A DNA stretch of 64,000 bases from Perca fluviatilis. Lineage: Eukaryota > Chordata > Actinopteri > Perciformes > Percidae. The notes beneath the pieces were generated by a model that saw only the letters and a list, made by a program, of their open reading frames with translations, made no database searches and was not told the DNA's origin. The stretch lies in the NCBI RefSeq assembly GCF_010015445.1, contig NC_053133.1:21203922-21267921 (forward strand), written 5' to 3'. Positions 1-13,122 of the stretch are shown one piece after another. How positions within the stretch are numbered: position 1 is the first letter of the stretch; every line of letters starts with the position of its first letter. The position numbers and the translations under genes are program-made.

Positions 1-1550
1 GAGTCCACCTGTAGTGAATTCAATTGATGATGTAAGTGTGATTGATGAGGGGAGAAACATTTATTTAAATGGCTACAACATAACATCTGAAAAAAGTGAA
101 TACTTTCTGAATTCACTGTATATTTGACCTTTAAAAACTTTTCATAACCAAAGTATTCTGAATGACCTCAGCTTCAATTTAGAGAATAAAAAGACTTTTC
201 AATTCATCACAAAACAGTGTGCTGTGGGTTACAGGTTTACATAGTTTAAAATGGGCTGAGAGTCATGTTCAAAGTTAATAATGCATAAGAGAAAAGGTCA
301 ATCTGATATGCACAGTGAGGTAAACACAAAAGTCTGGTAATTTCAATTAAGTCAAACAGTAGAACTCTCATTTTAATGTCATTGTGTAATGCAATTTTAG
401 GAAGTCGTACAGCTTTCAAAGTTGTACTGTAATATATCCAAATTCAATTTTGGTCCTATGAGAAGGGGGGTGGTTTCAGTCCCACAGTTTTCACTCTTCA
501 TATACTTTATTATACATCAAAATGTTCCCACAAGCCTCCTTTTCCCCAATATGTAGAAATCTAACCCATAGGAGTTACAGCTTTGGAACTTTGACTCTAA
601 ATTAATGTAAATAGCACTGAAAATAAAGCAAAATCCTTTTTTATTTTCCCCTTTTGTCGCTCAAAGATTCTTTCTTAATTTCAACAGGGTGTACATCTAT
701 TAAATATAATTATGTTTAGCTACACCAGCTGTCAGTCAGTGTAAAAATCTAAGAGGTACAACTTATATTTTGAGGGGATGAGCTGTTATTTTCAGCCTTA
801 TCCTTCTTTTCAGTAAATCAAACTTCTCTTCAGGAAACTGTAGTCTCATGCAAAAGGTCCTGGCTTTAAACTCTCTAGTGTGTTAGTTGACAAAGATCCA
901 CCTACATGTACCACTTCACCTTACATTTGGAGTTGATTGAATAGGGACTTTCAGGTTCTCTGAGTGTGCTCGCTTCAGCTGAAGGACACTACTACAGTGC
1001 ATGTCAGTGTTTCTATTCAATACTTTGCTGATAGAAAAGGCCTAGTCTAACAGGTAGCTTCATCCAGGGAGCATTCATTTAACTTTGAGCTGTAGAACTG
1101 TTAAATGTACAGACTAATGCAATCGTACTTAAAGCTGCAGCAATCAGTATTTTTATTTCAACTATATGGATCAAATGACTATTGTAAAAGGGATCACTCA
1201 TATTGTAAGAGCCATGTATCTGATGTGGGTTTGTGTGTAATTTGCTCCCGAGCACTAGGTGGTGTATTGTTCAGGCCGAGGCTGGCCACAGGATATTGAA
1301 GTTCTTCATATTAGTAACCACAGGTGTTTTTAATTGATAAGAGGCAAACAGTCCTTGACTGTGCTCGGAATATGGGATAACATTGTGGTGTATTTTTTTT
1401 TTTACTTTTCTGTTGAAAGTTATTGGAAGTGAGGGACATTATTGAATATGAATTATTTTTTAAACATGGTAAAAATATCTTGATGTGTTTTCATGACTCC
1501 AGATTGCTTAAATAACGCAAATGTAACAAAGAATAAAAAAACAAAATTAA
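1..1550. other. Intergenic, nothing recognised
   Basis: AT-rich, stop-dense in all frames. A stretch from about 1128 (aaagctgcagcaatcagtat) resembles the start of a dispersed fish repeat, but its limits are unclear. Confidence 0.3.
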
Positions 1551-1572
1551 AGGGGGGGGTAGTTGGTAATTT

Positions 1573-2341
1573 GTTGCCATATGGCAACAACGCGCATTCG
1601 TGGAAAGTGCCAAAAAATCCATTATTTCTTTAAAAATATGCTTTAATTGAAAAAAATACCAAACAAATTCAACTTATATTTATTAAAATGTACAGCCCAA
1701 TGTGTTTACAGTGAAATTAGTTTAGTTTTAATTGTAGTTTGCGATGATTATTAATAACACTGTAATAAGACAGTTATATACATGCAAGAAATTCATTTAG
1801 ATTAATGTGTAATTAATTAAGTCCGATAATATATTAATTAAAAAATGGATGGAATAACTTTATAATAATAATAATTTAATATTTTTTCCTTTTGAAATAT
1901 TATAAATAATTGCAAACATAGTGTCAGAGTAGCCTAAAGTAATGTAACTCAATCTGAGCCCATTAGGCTGAGTGGACACATTTCACTTCAATATTTGCAT
2001 AATGTTGCCATATGGCAACAAATACATTTTAGCTTTTTGCAAAATAAATATTGCATTTTATCTGGTTTAAATGATGAAAACTGAAAGTTTACTTGCCCCA
2101 GATAACAGTTGAATTTTATTTATTTTTTTCAAAAGAAATGCTTCTAAAATAAAAAATAAAAAAAATCCTACATTTTGGCTGATACTGGGAAACAAACAGG
2201 ATTTCCTGGTTAGGTGATGTCATCAAATATATGAAAGTTCAAAATAAAAGACCCATTTACACAATTAAACAGAAAACAATGCATTTTATATAGTTTATTA
2301 TGAAAAAAAATAAGAAAAAGAATGTGTTGCTATATGGCAAC
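1573..2341. repeat. Three copies of a 16-bp RFX-like palindrome
   Basis: GTTGCCATATGGCAAC occurs at 1573-1588 (inside a perfect 20-bp palindrome, 1571-1590) and 2004-2019, and with one change at 2326-2341. The half-sites GTTGCC and GGCAAC are those of an RFX X-box, here spaced by four bases instead of the usual zero to three. The surroundings are very AT-rich without genes; the copies could be parts of an unrecognised element. Confidence 0.6.
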
Positions 2342-2639
2342 ACCATGAAACAGAGGGTTATCACTGAACACAGAAAATAAAGCATTATGATATTGGGTTT
2401 TCTTAGCGCACGTCGAAACAACTCGCGTCAATTAGCAGCCAGTAGAGGCTAAAGTACATATATCCTACATGTACATCACATACATCCTATAGAGCTCTAT
2501 AGAGCATTTTAGTGTATTTCAGTTAATTGTTTTGGTTTTAAGGCATCTGCAATGTTTTGGTTCACTCTCATGGCTCTCATCAGTGTTGTTTTCAGCAGGC
2601 AGCTTTTTTTAGCAAAAAAAACACTAAAAAGCCCACAAT

Positions 2640-2975
2640 AAACTTACCTGCTCATCGCCGAACAGCACACAGACAAAGTTAGCGACTAGCTTTTGAACAT
2701 AGTGGAGCACTGAGATGGTGAAGAGACAGATATTTCCCTCAGGAGTTGGTAGGGACCAAAATCAGAGCTAAAAGGAGAGTGAATTTTCTTTATCAAGTGG
2801 ACACAAACATAAATGATAATCTTGCTCCATTTCTGCTCAATGTGTAAATAAGCCACTAGCATGTTCACCATATCATCTTTATCGTGTTTACAGCTTGTTG
2901 CGCTGCCACCAAGTGGCCAAAGAATATAAAACGTAAACTGTGTTTTGGATTCCGGCAAAGCTTTTTTATTCATGA
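2640..2975. repeat. Dispersed repeat (shared with 13.1, 53.5 and 59.9-60.6 kb)
   Basis: The phrase acagacaaagttagcgacta, followed by gttggtagggaccaaaatcagagctaaa and later atgtgtaaataagccacta, recurs with small changes at 53.47-53.70 kb; the accaaaaatagagctaaagagagtgaata part recurs at 13.14-13.18 kb. No transposase is seen. Confidence 0.6.
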
Positions 2976-5900
2976 AGACGAGACAGATTAAAGATTGGAG
3001 GCTGAAAGATTTGTAATTTTAGATATAGCTGTGAGCCTAAATGTGTATCTCCTCCTGTCTCTATTGGTGTGTCTGGTATTCCTTTTCCTCCTGATCATAA
3101 CAATCTGAAATCGGAATCTGACAAATTGTTTTGAAACTTCCTCCTATCTGCTCCATTTTGTGTACTTGTGTGCACCTTCACTTTCCTCCATTTTACTCGT
3201 CTCAGTGCACAGCCGCGCTGCTGTAATCCATTTCTTCACAACACCTCTGGGCTCCTCACCTCCCTGGGGTGAGGTGAGCCCTGCTGTCATCATCTTCTCT
3301 CTGCTTGTCTGCAGGTGGAAAATGTCCCTCTCTTATCTGCAGAGTCTGAAGAGGCTAAAACACAAGTACATTTTTTTTTTTTTTTTTAAATCTCGCTCAT
3401 TGAGGCAAACATTGAGGCATTGTACAAGTGTCTGACTACATCTGGCATGCCTATGAAACACTAATAGCAACATCCTTTTTAGATGTTTGCCCTTTAAAGG
3501 GAGGAAAGTCCTGTTTTTAAAATGTATTTTGGTGACATCCTGGTTGCAAAGCAGCCAAGCAATCAATTCCCAAGTATCGCCTGTCAATCAAATGCTGTGT
3601 GCAATATTGTGCAATCTCCCCTCAGTTTTTCTGTTGATGGCTGCAACTGCTCCTGCTCCTCTTCTATTTATGCCACACAAACAATGCTGCTGCTTCTGGT
3701 AACATAAAAAGAAACATTTCCTGTGCATCAGAGGACTTTTCCCAGGAAAGACCCACCCAATAGCAAGTATACAAGCTTCCATGGGCTGACACAAACAGCA
3801 GGCACATAGGCTGTATTTATTAATAGGATTGATAGTCATTTTGTTTCAATTTGTCTTCATACATTCATGTGGTTTTTTTTATTAGTATTTTGATGGTTTG
3901 ATGGTGATCAAGGTAAAGGCTTATTGTATTTGTAGAAAGTGTGGAGGTTTGTTTAATTAAAAGAAAGCAATTTTATTACAACAACTAACCAACTACATGG
4001 ATTCTAATGTTGTACTCAGTAGGCAAGCTGTTAAATTTGTTTCATTCACTATTCTGTATTTTTTAATCGTGTTATTGTTTGGGGAATATTAGACTATAGA
4101 TCCAAAATGTAAATGACAGAGAAAAAGTCACAATTACAAATCAGTCTGCTACTTCAGCTCTGTCTGCTATGGACAGCACCACGGATTTATCAAAACAGCA
4201 CATTTTAGGCTACTGATATTTCAGAGCCATGGTAGGGGCCATAGATTCTAACTTGCACAAACCTTAGTCAGATAAAGGATCAATGAGTAAGACAGACTAG
4301 GGGATGGAGAGGACGGCAGGTTAACAAGAGGCATGTATTTTGGACACTTGGCATCCCCCCTCTAAGTATTTGTTGACATCTCTGAACACCATGACGTCAC
4401 TAAAGAATACACCCAACAAGCTAACAAGTATGAACTATCTGATAAGTATAGCAGTTGTAAACAAGCCAACAGTTTTGCCAGATAGCTACCACTATACTGT
4501 AAGTAAGAGCATCCCGATATAATTCCTCAGTTTCGGCCTATAGTGGTGAAGATGCATACCATATACTGTGATCGCAATATCCCCATTTTGATTTTAGTCA
4601 TTCTCCCCTCTCTCCCCTTATTTTCTTTAACCTATATCCACAAATAAAGGCAAAAAAGCCTCATTACTCAGGAAAACCAACTATAGCAAGTACATTGAGT
4701 CTAAAGTTCGGGCAGGAAACATGGGCAATCATTTTATTTTTTGGCCTTTGTGTTCTTTTCCAAATATCTTTGTCCAACCTGAGGATTTGTTTTCAATCAC
4801 TAATTGTTGCCCTGTTGGACCCATTTTGTTCCGAGATCCCAGCAATTACTTTGGTGAGTACGATGTTTTTTTACAAAAAATTAAAACTCCAGTTGTAGAT
4901 TTAAATCCTTAAATGTCGTCGCAGTAAATAAACACAATAAACACTTCCAAACTCTTCCAGCAAAAGAGTTTAAATTTGTTCATCTTCATCGTACAGGTCT
5001 TACATGTTTCAAGATAATGGAACATAACCAACAATGCAGCATAATACTATCTACAAATTGTACAATCCTGGTGCTGGAACTCCTGGCTACTATGGGAGCT
5101 GCACCAGCTCCCTTTTAGTCTACAATCCAGCGATCACGTTGATCCTCACCCTCCCTGCAGCAACATCCCCACTGCTCTTGAAGAGCCTCAACTCCTCTGC
5201 CTCCTGGATCCCTGACGTTCCGCTGACCTGCTGACCCCGGTCGGGACAGCAGAGTTTCCTTCTCTTCCACTGAGACTTCCTCTCATCAACAAGCACTTCA
5301 CGTAACTCCCTTTCTCTCCTGAATAACAGGCCGCTCTCTTTTTGCTCTCCTCTGCTAACATTGAAAATGTTCTTGTGTTGTTAAAGAAATGTACGGATCT
5401 TCCATTGTCCTAATCCTTTGCACAACTTCTATCGTCTCTTAACTAAAATCTGGTTGCTTGTTATCATGTCATTGATTACTAGCTGTAATATGCTTGAACT
5501 GCCTTGCAAAACAAGATACTGTGCCAAACAATACAAACAAGGCTTTTATGACTAAATATCAATGCAAACATAAGCTGCAGACCCAGAACAGAGTCATAGA
5601 TTATGTATTGTTAGAAGAAATTGGTGGTGAGAGATAAGGAGCATTATTTCTTTTTCTTTTTCTACATTCAGGGAGGTTTTGCTGAGCATACATAGTCTTA
5701 TTCAGCACCTTCACAGGCTTATTTACATTTGTATACTCCCTGTAGCACTATTATCCACCACCTGCCATTGAAAAGATTCCAACAATTGCTCAAGGGAACT
5801 TCCACAACAGCTGTTTAGAGGAAAAAGAACATCACAACTAAGTTTCTTGGCTATAGGTTATTTTAGGGGAATCTTGGAATTTAACAGTATAGCACCAACA

Positions 5901-6320
5901 GTATCTCTGTTGAATACAATAAACTTGGACCAAAGCAGTGAACAGCAGTTATGCAAGGTGACTGGCAAAAAACTATGAGATTAGAAATAAAAAATCTCTG
6001 GTCTAAGTTTGAAGCACCAGTCTGCCAAAACACACAGCAACCAACTTTAAAATTCAAATGATGAAACAACATCCCTCTGTGTATAAAGAAAGCTGTGTAA
6101 GAAAACACCAATAAGATAATATTTAACCATATCATATCAAGCAAGCCAAGCCATGTATTTAGTCTTAAGATCTTGTTTTTTGCCTGAAAGAAAACATATT
6201 TCCATGTTTATACTTTCAAGTGTTGACAGCTTAAAAATCAAAAACTTGCCTTAAAAGCCCCTAAAAACGTGTTTTTAAATCTCTCTCTCTATAAAGAGAC
6301 TAAATAGCAACAATTAAAGG
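2976..6320. other. Intergenic, no gene recognised
   Basis: Short ORFs only, none with recognisable similarity. A C-rich stretch at about 5060-5340 (ctcctggctactatgggag, then cctctgcctcctggatccc) has a repeat-like look but I cannot name it. Pyrimidine tracts followed by AG (for example before 3315) mimic acceptors without a convincing exon. Confidence 0.3.
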
Positions 6321-7233
6321 TTAAAGGTCCCATAGCATGAACATTTCACTTTATGAGGTTGTTTAACATTAATATGACTTCCCCCAGCGTGCCTATGGTC
6401 CCCCAGTGGCTAGAAATGGCCATAGGTGTAAACCGAGCCCTGGGTAAACCCTGACGAACTTCCGTCAAATTTGAGATTTGCTCTGCAAGTCAGTCTGGCG
6501 AAGAGCCCGTTCAAACCCATTTCCAATGATCCCAAAATCGAGGAACCATCACAACCTCTGAGGCGGGCTTTACACCAATCACAACCATTGAGGTGGGCTT
6601 TAGGCGACGACGATGGCGCGACGACGATAGCGCAGCGACGGTGAGCAGCTTTTTGTTTACATTCAACATGACGGCTACTGAAGCTCAGCGTCACCCGGAT
6701 CGTTGGTCTGATTGGTTGGACTATCCAATGCGCCCAGAGGCATTTGAGCGGCGTCCGTTGGTGACGCCCCTTTGGAAATGAATTGTCAATGAACCTTTCC
6801 CAGACCCACTCTCAGTTACAACTGAGAAGGGTCTGGTGTCAACCAGGCTATGGGTAACCTGCTCTGCCTTTGAGAAAATGAAAGCTCAGCTCTGGAATCA
6901 GCTCCTTATGAGGTCATAAGGAGCAAGGTTACCTCCCCTTTCTGTGCTTTGCCCACCCAGAGAATTTGGCCCGCTCATGAGAAAGAGAGAGACATCATGG
7001 CAAAGTGGCAGTTGGTCAAGGCCACACCCCCACCATCCACCTTGCCCCCGCCCTCCTCCTCAACAGACACAGAAATGGCACATCCTAAGGAAAGCTCATT
7101 ATGGGACTGGCTCTAGTGGCTGTAATTCTGCACCAAGGCTAAATTTCGGGAAAGAGACTTCAGATACAGTATTAGGGGACTACTAAGGTCTATATAAAAG
7201 CATCCAAAAAGCAGCATGTCATAGGACCTTTAA
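6321..7233. mobile_element. Kolobok/T2-like non-autonomous element (TTAA flanks)
   Basis: The left end TTAAAGGTCCCATAGCATG (6321) and the reverse complement of the right end, TTAAAGGTCCTATGACATG (7233), form 19-bp terminal inverted repeats with two mismatches. Both are bounded by TTAA, the target site of Kolobok and piggyBac elements; the AAAGG start resembles the T2/Kolobok type. About 913 bp with no transposase. The interior (about 6436-6851) seems to hold a second element. Confidence 0.75.
6436..6851. mobile_element. Possible nested MITE inside the TTAA element
   Basis: The segment begins agccctgggtaaaccctgacg and ends with sequence whose reverse complement is agcctggttgacaccagacc. These are weak terminal inverted repeats. 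Internal GC-rich sequence contrasts with the flanks. No clear target-site duplication. Confidence 0.35.
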
Positions 7234-7239
7234 AGGTTT

Positions 7240-7480
7240 GGGAGGGAAAAAACAGCCTGCTCACCTGTGTCTCATTGCCCAATCACCCTGCCGGTATATA
7301 TACCATCCCCCTTTTCCCCACTCACTTACCAGATTATTAATGTTGCATTGTGCCCTTGCGTTCCAGCAACCTGAACCTTGTATCCTTGTAACACCCTAAA
7401 ACTCTATTAATCTACTTCATCAGGGCCGTGTGGCTGTTGTTTGATTGGATTTGACCGACATTCGTGGCAACACAAGCAAA
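7240..7480 (+). mobile_element. Possible LTR-like fragment
   Basis: The sequence ctgctcacctgtgtctcattgc leads to TATATATA (about 7295) and a C-rich downstream block, resembling solo-LTR promoters of fish Gypsy elements. No second LTR or primer-binding site was found. Confidence 0.25.
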
Positions 7481-7915
7481 CAAACCCACAACTGTCATTA
7501 CTGTTTTGGTTCAAATGTAACTAAACTCTGATTAGTGCAGGGTAGTGTCACATTTCTCCAACTGAGCTACATCCGTTTCAAACCAGCGAGAAAATCTAGG
7601 ACAAAAACACAAACACAGAAGTCTCTCATTGGAAATAAAAACTGATACAAACTGTTCTTACTTTGGCAGAAGATTGTTCTCATGTCCCTTACTGATAGTG
7701 AAGGAGATGATTGAGAAAATAGTTTCAACACCTTAAAAAAGAAATACATTTGTTGAGATTATTTTTTTTTTTAAATATCATCAAATGCAAGGCACGTGTC
7801 TGTCCCAAACACTGGTCAGACCTAATGTGTGAAAAAGGACAATTTTGACATTTACAGTATATTACTGTATATTTTATATACAGATATTAATTCACACTGA
7901 ATTGCTGAAGATAAA

Positions 7916-7962
<47 letters not shown>
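7916..7962 (+). repeat. (GAT)15-16 trinucleotide microsatellite
   Basis: Perfect GAT repeats in intergenic sequence; the serine-rich translation on the other strand is an artefact. Confidence 0.95.
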
Positions 7963-7963
<1 letters not shown>

Positions 7964-10900
7964 GTCGATGCATCAGCCAATCTGTTACATATTTTCTCAC
8001 AAAAGCTATACTTTTTAACATATATTTTCAAGCCCAAACATTAGGTAGTGATTAAAAAGGAACAATCTCTTGTCACAACCTTGCACAAGACACATTTTGA
8101 ACAATTTCACTTTTGCTACAGACATGCATTTCGTGTAAATACAGAAACAGCACAAGGCTTTCTGACGACTGGACAAATTATATAATGCTGTAAACAGAGT
8201 ATTTTTGCATTGCGGTATATCTTGCCCCGCTTTCTTGTGTGTTTCTGCTCATATGTGTGAAACAGAACGAGACAGTGACACAGGGGCAGGCAGAAATAAG
8301 TGTGCTGTGTTTTTAGACTGTGGCATCTGACAAAGGAGGAGGGGATGAACAGATGTACTTTGTTCATGAGTCGACAGGTGTACCAGAGAGCTCTCTTCCC
8401 TCTCCACTTTCCCGACAAGCAAGCAGACGCTCCCATCCAGATCTCCTCTGAGCCGTACGCCTCTCTCCTCCCTTTCCTGTCCCTCAGCTAGAAACTGGCC
8501 CACAGTACCCGCAGGTGGGACCTCACCGGCGACTCGAGCATCGTGCCGGGGATCCCATTAAAAAAGCAACTCTGTGTGCTGTGTTCTCTCAAGTGTAAAA
8601 CCTATTTCATTCCCTACGAGCCAAACAGCTTGCAGTGGCTTGACGCTCGGGTGGTTTGTTGCAGATGGAAAGAGCTGCAGAGGCTTGGGTTTGTTTGTTT
8701 TGGCATTTGGTTGTGATCCAGATACAGTTTGTGGCATGGAGTTTTTGACTCGGCTAAGAATCGTGACTATAAATTCTAGTGGTGAGTCCCAAGCATTGCC
8801 CTGTCTACCAAGTTTGGGATTCTTGCATGTTAAGATCAAATTGTGGATAAGACCTCGTAAAGAAAAACCTTAAAATCATGATACATTGGGAGTAACTTCC
8901 CTGTTATTTGCAGCATTGTACTGCATTTCAAAATCAAAATGTGGTAGCTTCATTATAGGACCCGATATATGTTGGAATATCCTCGCAAGGCTTTAAAACA
9001 ATGGTTATATGTACAGTATGCTCTCCAGAAACCTGACATCAGTCGTTTGTAGCGATTATTTTCTGTTACCAATAATCTGATAATTATGTTTTGATTAATT
9101 CATTCATTGTCTCATCTATATACCAATCACAAACTCTGAGAGCCCAAGGTGACATCCCCAAATGTCTTGTTTTTGGAGAAGCTGCATATGAAATCTCTCA
9201 GACGCAAAGGTGGTAGGAATGTGACATTGTGACTGACTAAAGCGGAGACCACGTGTTATGTATCTTACCCAAATGTAACCAAACCTTAACCATATAGAGG
9301 TGGAATGTCCTTTTAAATTGCATTGACAAATGACAAATGATTGAATGATGAATCATTGTGATGCTTGGGTATGAGGACTGAAGATGAGGTACAATGTTGG
9401 CAAATCACCCAGAAGAACCCACTTACTGATTTTGTTTCCAAATGGCTTTTGTTGAAGTTAAAACTCTATAAATGATGAGCTTTTGGGACTCTCAAAGTAA
9501 GCCTGGTCTTGATGATTTACAGGAGCTGAGTGGGTAAAGCTTGATTGAAGAGTGGATTTTTTTTAAATCTCTGTTACATATGAAAATTGTTTGATACTGT
9601 ATTTGAAGATACATATAATAAGAATGTAAATGGTTTCCATAAGAGACCAAGTGTGTTTTGGTGTATGCTTATTTAGCTTAAGCCATAACTATAAGATAGT
9701 TAGGGTCACAGTGGCCTCAAGCACAGTACATTGAGTAATAATAACAAGTGAAACAGGAGCAGAATGTACTGCTTCGCATGAGAGCAAATGAGGACGAGAC
9801 ATAATACAGTGGCTAATTCCAATTTAACAAATGCGCGGGGATATATAGGTCTTTTATTTGGAGTCAGGCACATTGTCCCAAAAGGGGGGACACAGAGGAG
9901 GAAAATCCCCAACAATACTTTAACACGTAGCAGATACTTGTCCAAATAGTCAAAACATCTGCAAACGCCTCCATTTTCTACTATTTTCCCAGGCAAAGAT
10001 TTAGCAGACACTGGGGTTTGGATCTGTATAGTCTTTAAAATTCAGTTTCTTCCTGACCTTGATGCAAAGATATTTCTGAAGCAAGGAGTGGCAAAATGCC
10101 AAACCTCCTGTGCTTCTAAGGATAAAAGAGACAAAGGAAAAGACAATCAGCTTTCCTCGCTGCCATTAAGAGAATTCAGACTATTTTAATTGTGGCTGGC
10201 ACTTAAATACTTTAACTCAGTGAAAAGCCCTCTTAATCAAGACTTTTTACTTCTAACCCAGGTGCTAAGAACAACAAATGTAAAAGCTTTAATGAAATAA
10301 TAACATGCTTAATCACCACTATTCTAAAAACACATCTGCAAAAACACCAGTCCTTGTGTAACGAAAAATTTATTCAAAATGTATTATATTAATGTTTTCT
10401 TGGTCGAGTTCTATGATGGTAAACGGATTGGGAAGACTTGTTGTAGCTGTCCTTTTATTTTCACCTGCTCAAAGTTTTCAGATTCAACATTTAAATTAAA
10501 ATTAAAATGCTAGCTCGATGTCAGCCTCATCATGTCAGTCAGTGATGTTTTTGGTGTTTCTGTGGAAAAACATCACAAGCGTGTGCATGGGTGTGATCTG
10601 ACCTTCGGAGGGATAGACACTCAATCAAACAACAAATCACACTGAGGGCACAGTCGCAGCCAGAAATCCCTGACTATAACACTGAAGATTATAGCAAAAC
10701 ATACAGATTCACACGATATAAGTCCGCAGGCGTGAGAGCGTGAGGAGAATTTAATGACATTGCTCCACTGGACTCTGGTCTGACAGGAAACTTTAATCAT
10801 TATTTGAATCTTGGCTGTCTCACTTGTTGGCAAAATGCCTTTAAATACATTAAAAAGGGAGATTCGAAGGACTACTGTAGGAAAAGGGCTCCATTTTTTT

Positions 10901-11411
10901 AATGACAAATGTGTTTCAGTAAAGAGAATATTATGAGTAAATTTACATTAACATATATCCTTTTCAGGCACATTTATCAGACTTTAACCATATGCTGCAG
11001 AGTGAGACATTAATTTATTTAATAGCCATGCCAACATACCGTTTCACATTTCATCACGACTTATAATTTACTTTGAATGGCATTTTGACCTTTTCAAATA
11101 TCACAATTTCACATGGCTTTCTTTCAAAGTCAGGGTTGATGTGCTTTGAATAGTTCACCATGTTCTTTTTTCACAAAGCAAATCTGTCATAAAAGCATTC
11201 ATCATTTAACCGCATATTCCATTAAGACATTAAAGCTGACAATATGCCCTTGCCCCCTACGGCATTCGTAAAAAGTGGAATAGGAAGAAGATCAGAGACG
11301 TGTATATCACCATCAAGGCTTTAAAAAAACACTGCCGTCTGGCTTGTGACAACTGCTGTGATCTGAAATGGCTGTGGAAAGCAAATCTGCATAGACAAAC
11401 ACAAGCAGACA
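7963..11411. other. Intergenic, nothing recognised
   Basis: No ORF over 110 codons and no recognised domain. A locally GC-rich patch at 8440-8560 contains cag-gt and other splice-like motifs but no coherent exon. Confidence 0.3.
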
Positions 11412-11436
11412 ACACACACACACACACACACGCACA
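11412..11436 (+). repeat. Short (CA)n microsatellite
   Basis: CA dinucleotide run with one interruption (cgcaca). Confidence 0.85.
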
Positions 11437-11628
11437 CTTGCTGTGTCTGTCTGTGTCTCTTGCACCGACAAACACAGTGATTCTTATTTCTGTCACAGGG
11501 AGAGGTGCAGGTGCTGTAACCTTTTGCTGCTAGTCCTGTCAGAGTGAAAAACCCAGCTGTGTGGTGGGAATGACATACTGCAAATAGGCCTTCAGCTTCT
11601 TATTGGCATTCAGGGAGCCTAACACTTT

Positions 11629-11633
<5 letters not shown>

Positions 11634-11687
<54 letters not shown>
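11634..11687 (+). repeat. (CA)27 microsatellite
   Basis: Perfect CA dinucleotide tract. Confidence 0.95.
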
Positions 11688-11689
<2 letters not shown>

Positions 11690-12814
11690 TCCACTTCCTC
11701 GCTTGTCACCCTGCATATTGATAAGCCCCATCCAGAGCACCATCTTGTGGACATTTCCAACTCTGGTGGCTGTCTAAAATGTCACTTTTGATTACATCCA
11801 ATTAAGTAACTGACTAATGAAGTTCAATCAAAAGTGCCTTTATTTTTTTTGTCTTAAGACGAAGTTTTAATTAAGAATCTAATTAATGAAAATCAATTTT
11901 CTATATGCTTTAAATATATATATAATAAAATATGGCATCATTAGCATTGTCTGTCTCCATCTCTCCTTGAAACTTGGCTCAGTGAGACATACTGAGCCAA
12001 GTTTTGAAGTTGGATCAAAGTTATAAGTTTAAAAGCAACAAGCAGAACTGCAGTTTTTTTTTTTTTTTTTTTTTTGCATGACTAACAGCAACAAAAATGA
12101 CTAACAACACTCTTTGGCTGAGAAACACACAAACACACCCTCTCCCTCTGCACAGATCCAACTACCAGCTCATGAAGATTACATTCAAAATGCAATGTGT
12201 GCATGTGCTGGCACGATATCTGTCTCCCCAGGGTGTGTAGCGGTGAAACCCCACCGCCTGTGCTGTGGTGCAGCCATCTGGATCACAGTGGGGAGCACCT
12301 GACACCTTAACACTGCATCTGCTACTCTACTCGCCAATAGTTTCCAACTGAAAACCTTTTCCTCTCTATTTATAAAATAAATGTTTTAGCCCTAAAGGCA
12401 TTTATCTAATGCATTTCATACCAAATCTTTTCATATTTGTTGATTTCCTGTGATTCTGCTGTCGTTTCTTAGAACTTTTATTGATGCTTCAGGGATTAGA
12501 TGCCCCCTTTTCAGGAGCTTCCTGCCTCGTCCATTTACACATTTATATCTTTAAAGCACTAATCAGTATTATATTAACAAAAGATCAAATAACTACTTTT
12601 AATGTGAAAGGGTGTTGTTCATAGTGACAAACCCTGTGCAGTTTCCCCTTCAGCTTTACGAAGCGTTTTAGCATCTTTCAGCTCATTGTTTTTATGGTGC
12701 GCAACTTTAATATTTTGGTGTCACTCTCACCGCTGTCATCAACGTTGATTTCATGCACAGCATGGGAGCTGTTTTCATAGTGTAGCATTTAGCAGCTAAA
12801 TTGTCAGATACAAG

Positions 12815-13122
12815 GTACCCACAGGTTTCGACAAGTTAAATTTAAGACTTTTTAAGACCTTTTTAACACCATTTAGAATAAAATGTAATACCAACTTCAT
12901 GAACATACTGGGATATAATGGAATATCAGAAATTATTGTAGGCTATAAAAATAATTGTTTACCAATTACTTGAATTTAATGCATTTTAGTACTCAATAGC
13001 TTTGTAACGTAACAATGGAGTTATTTAATCTTAATTTAATTGAAGACTTTTAAGGCCTTATTTTTCAAAATTATATTTAAGACATTTTTAAGACTTTTAA
13101 GGCCCTGCAGGTACTCTGCAGA
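12815..13122. repeat. MITE-like element with aagactttttaagacc ends
   Basis: Begins near ggtacccacaggtttcgaca with aatttaagactttttaagac and ends with aagacatttttaagactttt then ggccctgcaggtac. The gtaccc-type outer ends are short inverted repeats. This sequence is a common teleost repeat to my recollection. Confidence 0.55.

Noticed and set aside
3315..3365. Possible short exon after tttctctctgcttgtctgcag
   Set aside because: Acceptor and open frame look good, but there is only a 51-nt segment, no matching partner exon and no recognised family.
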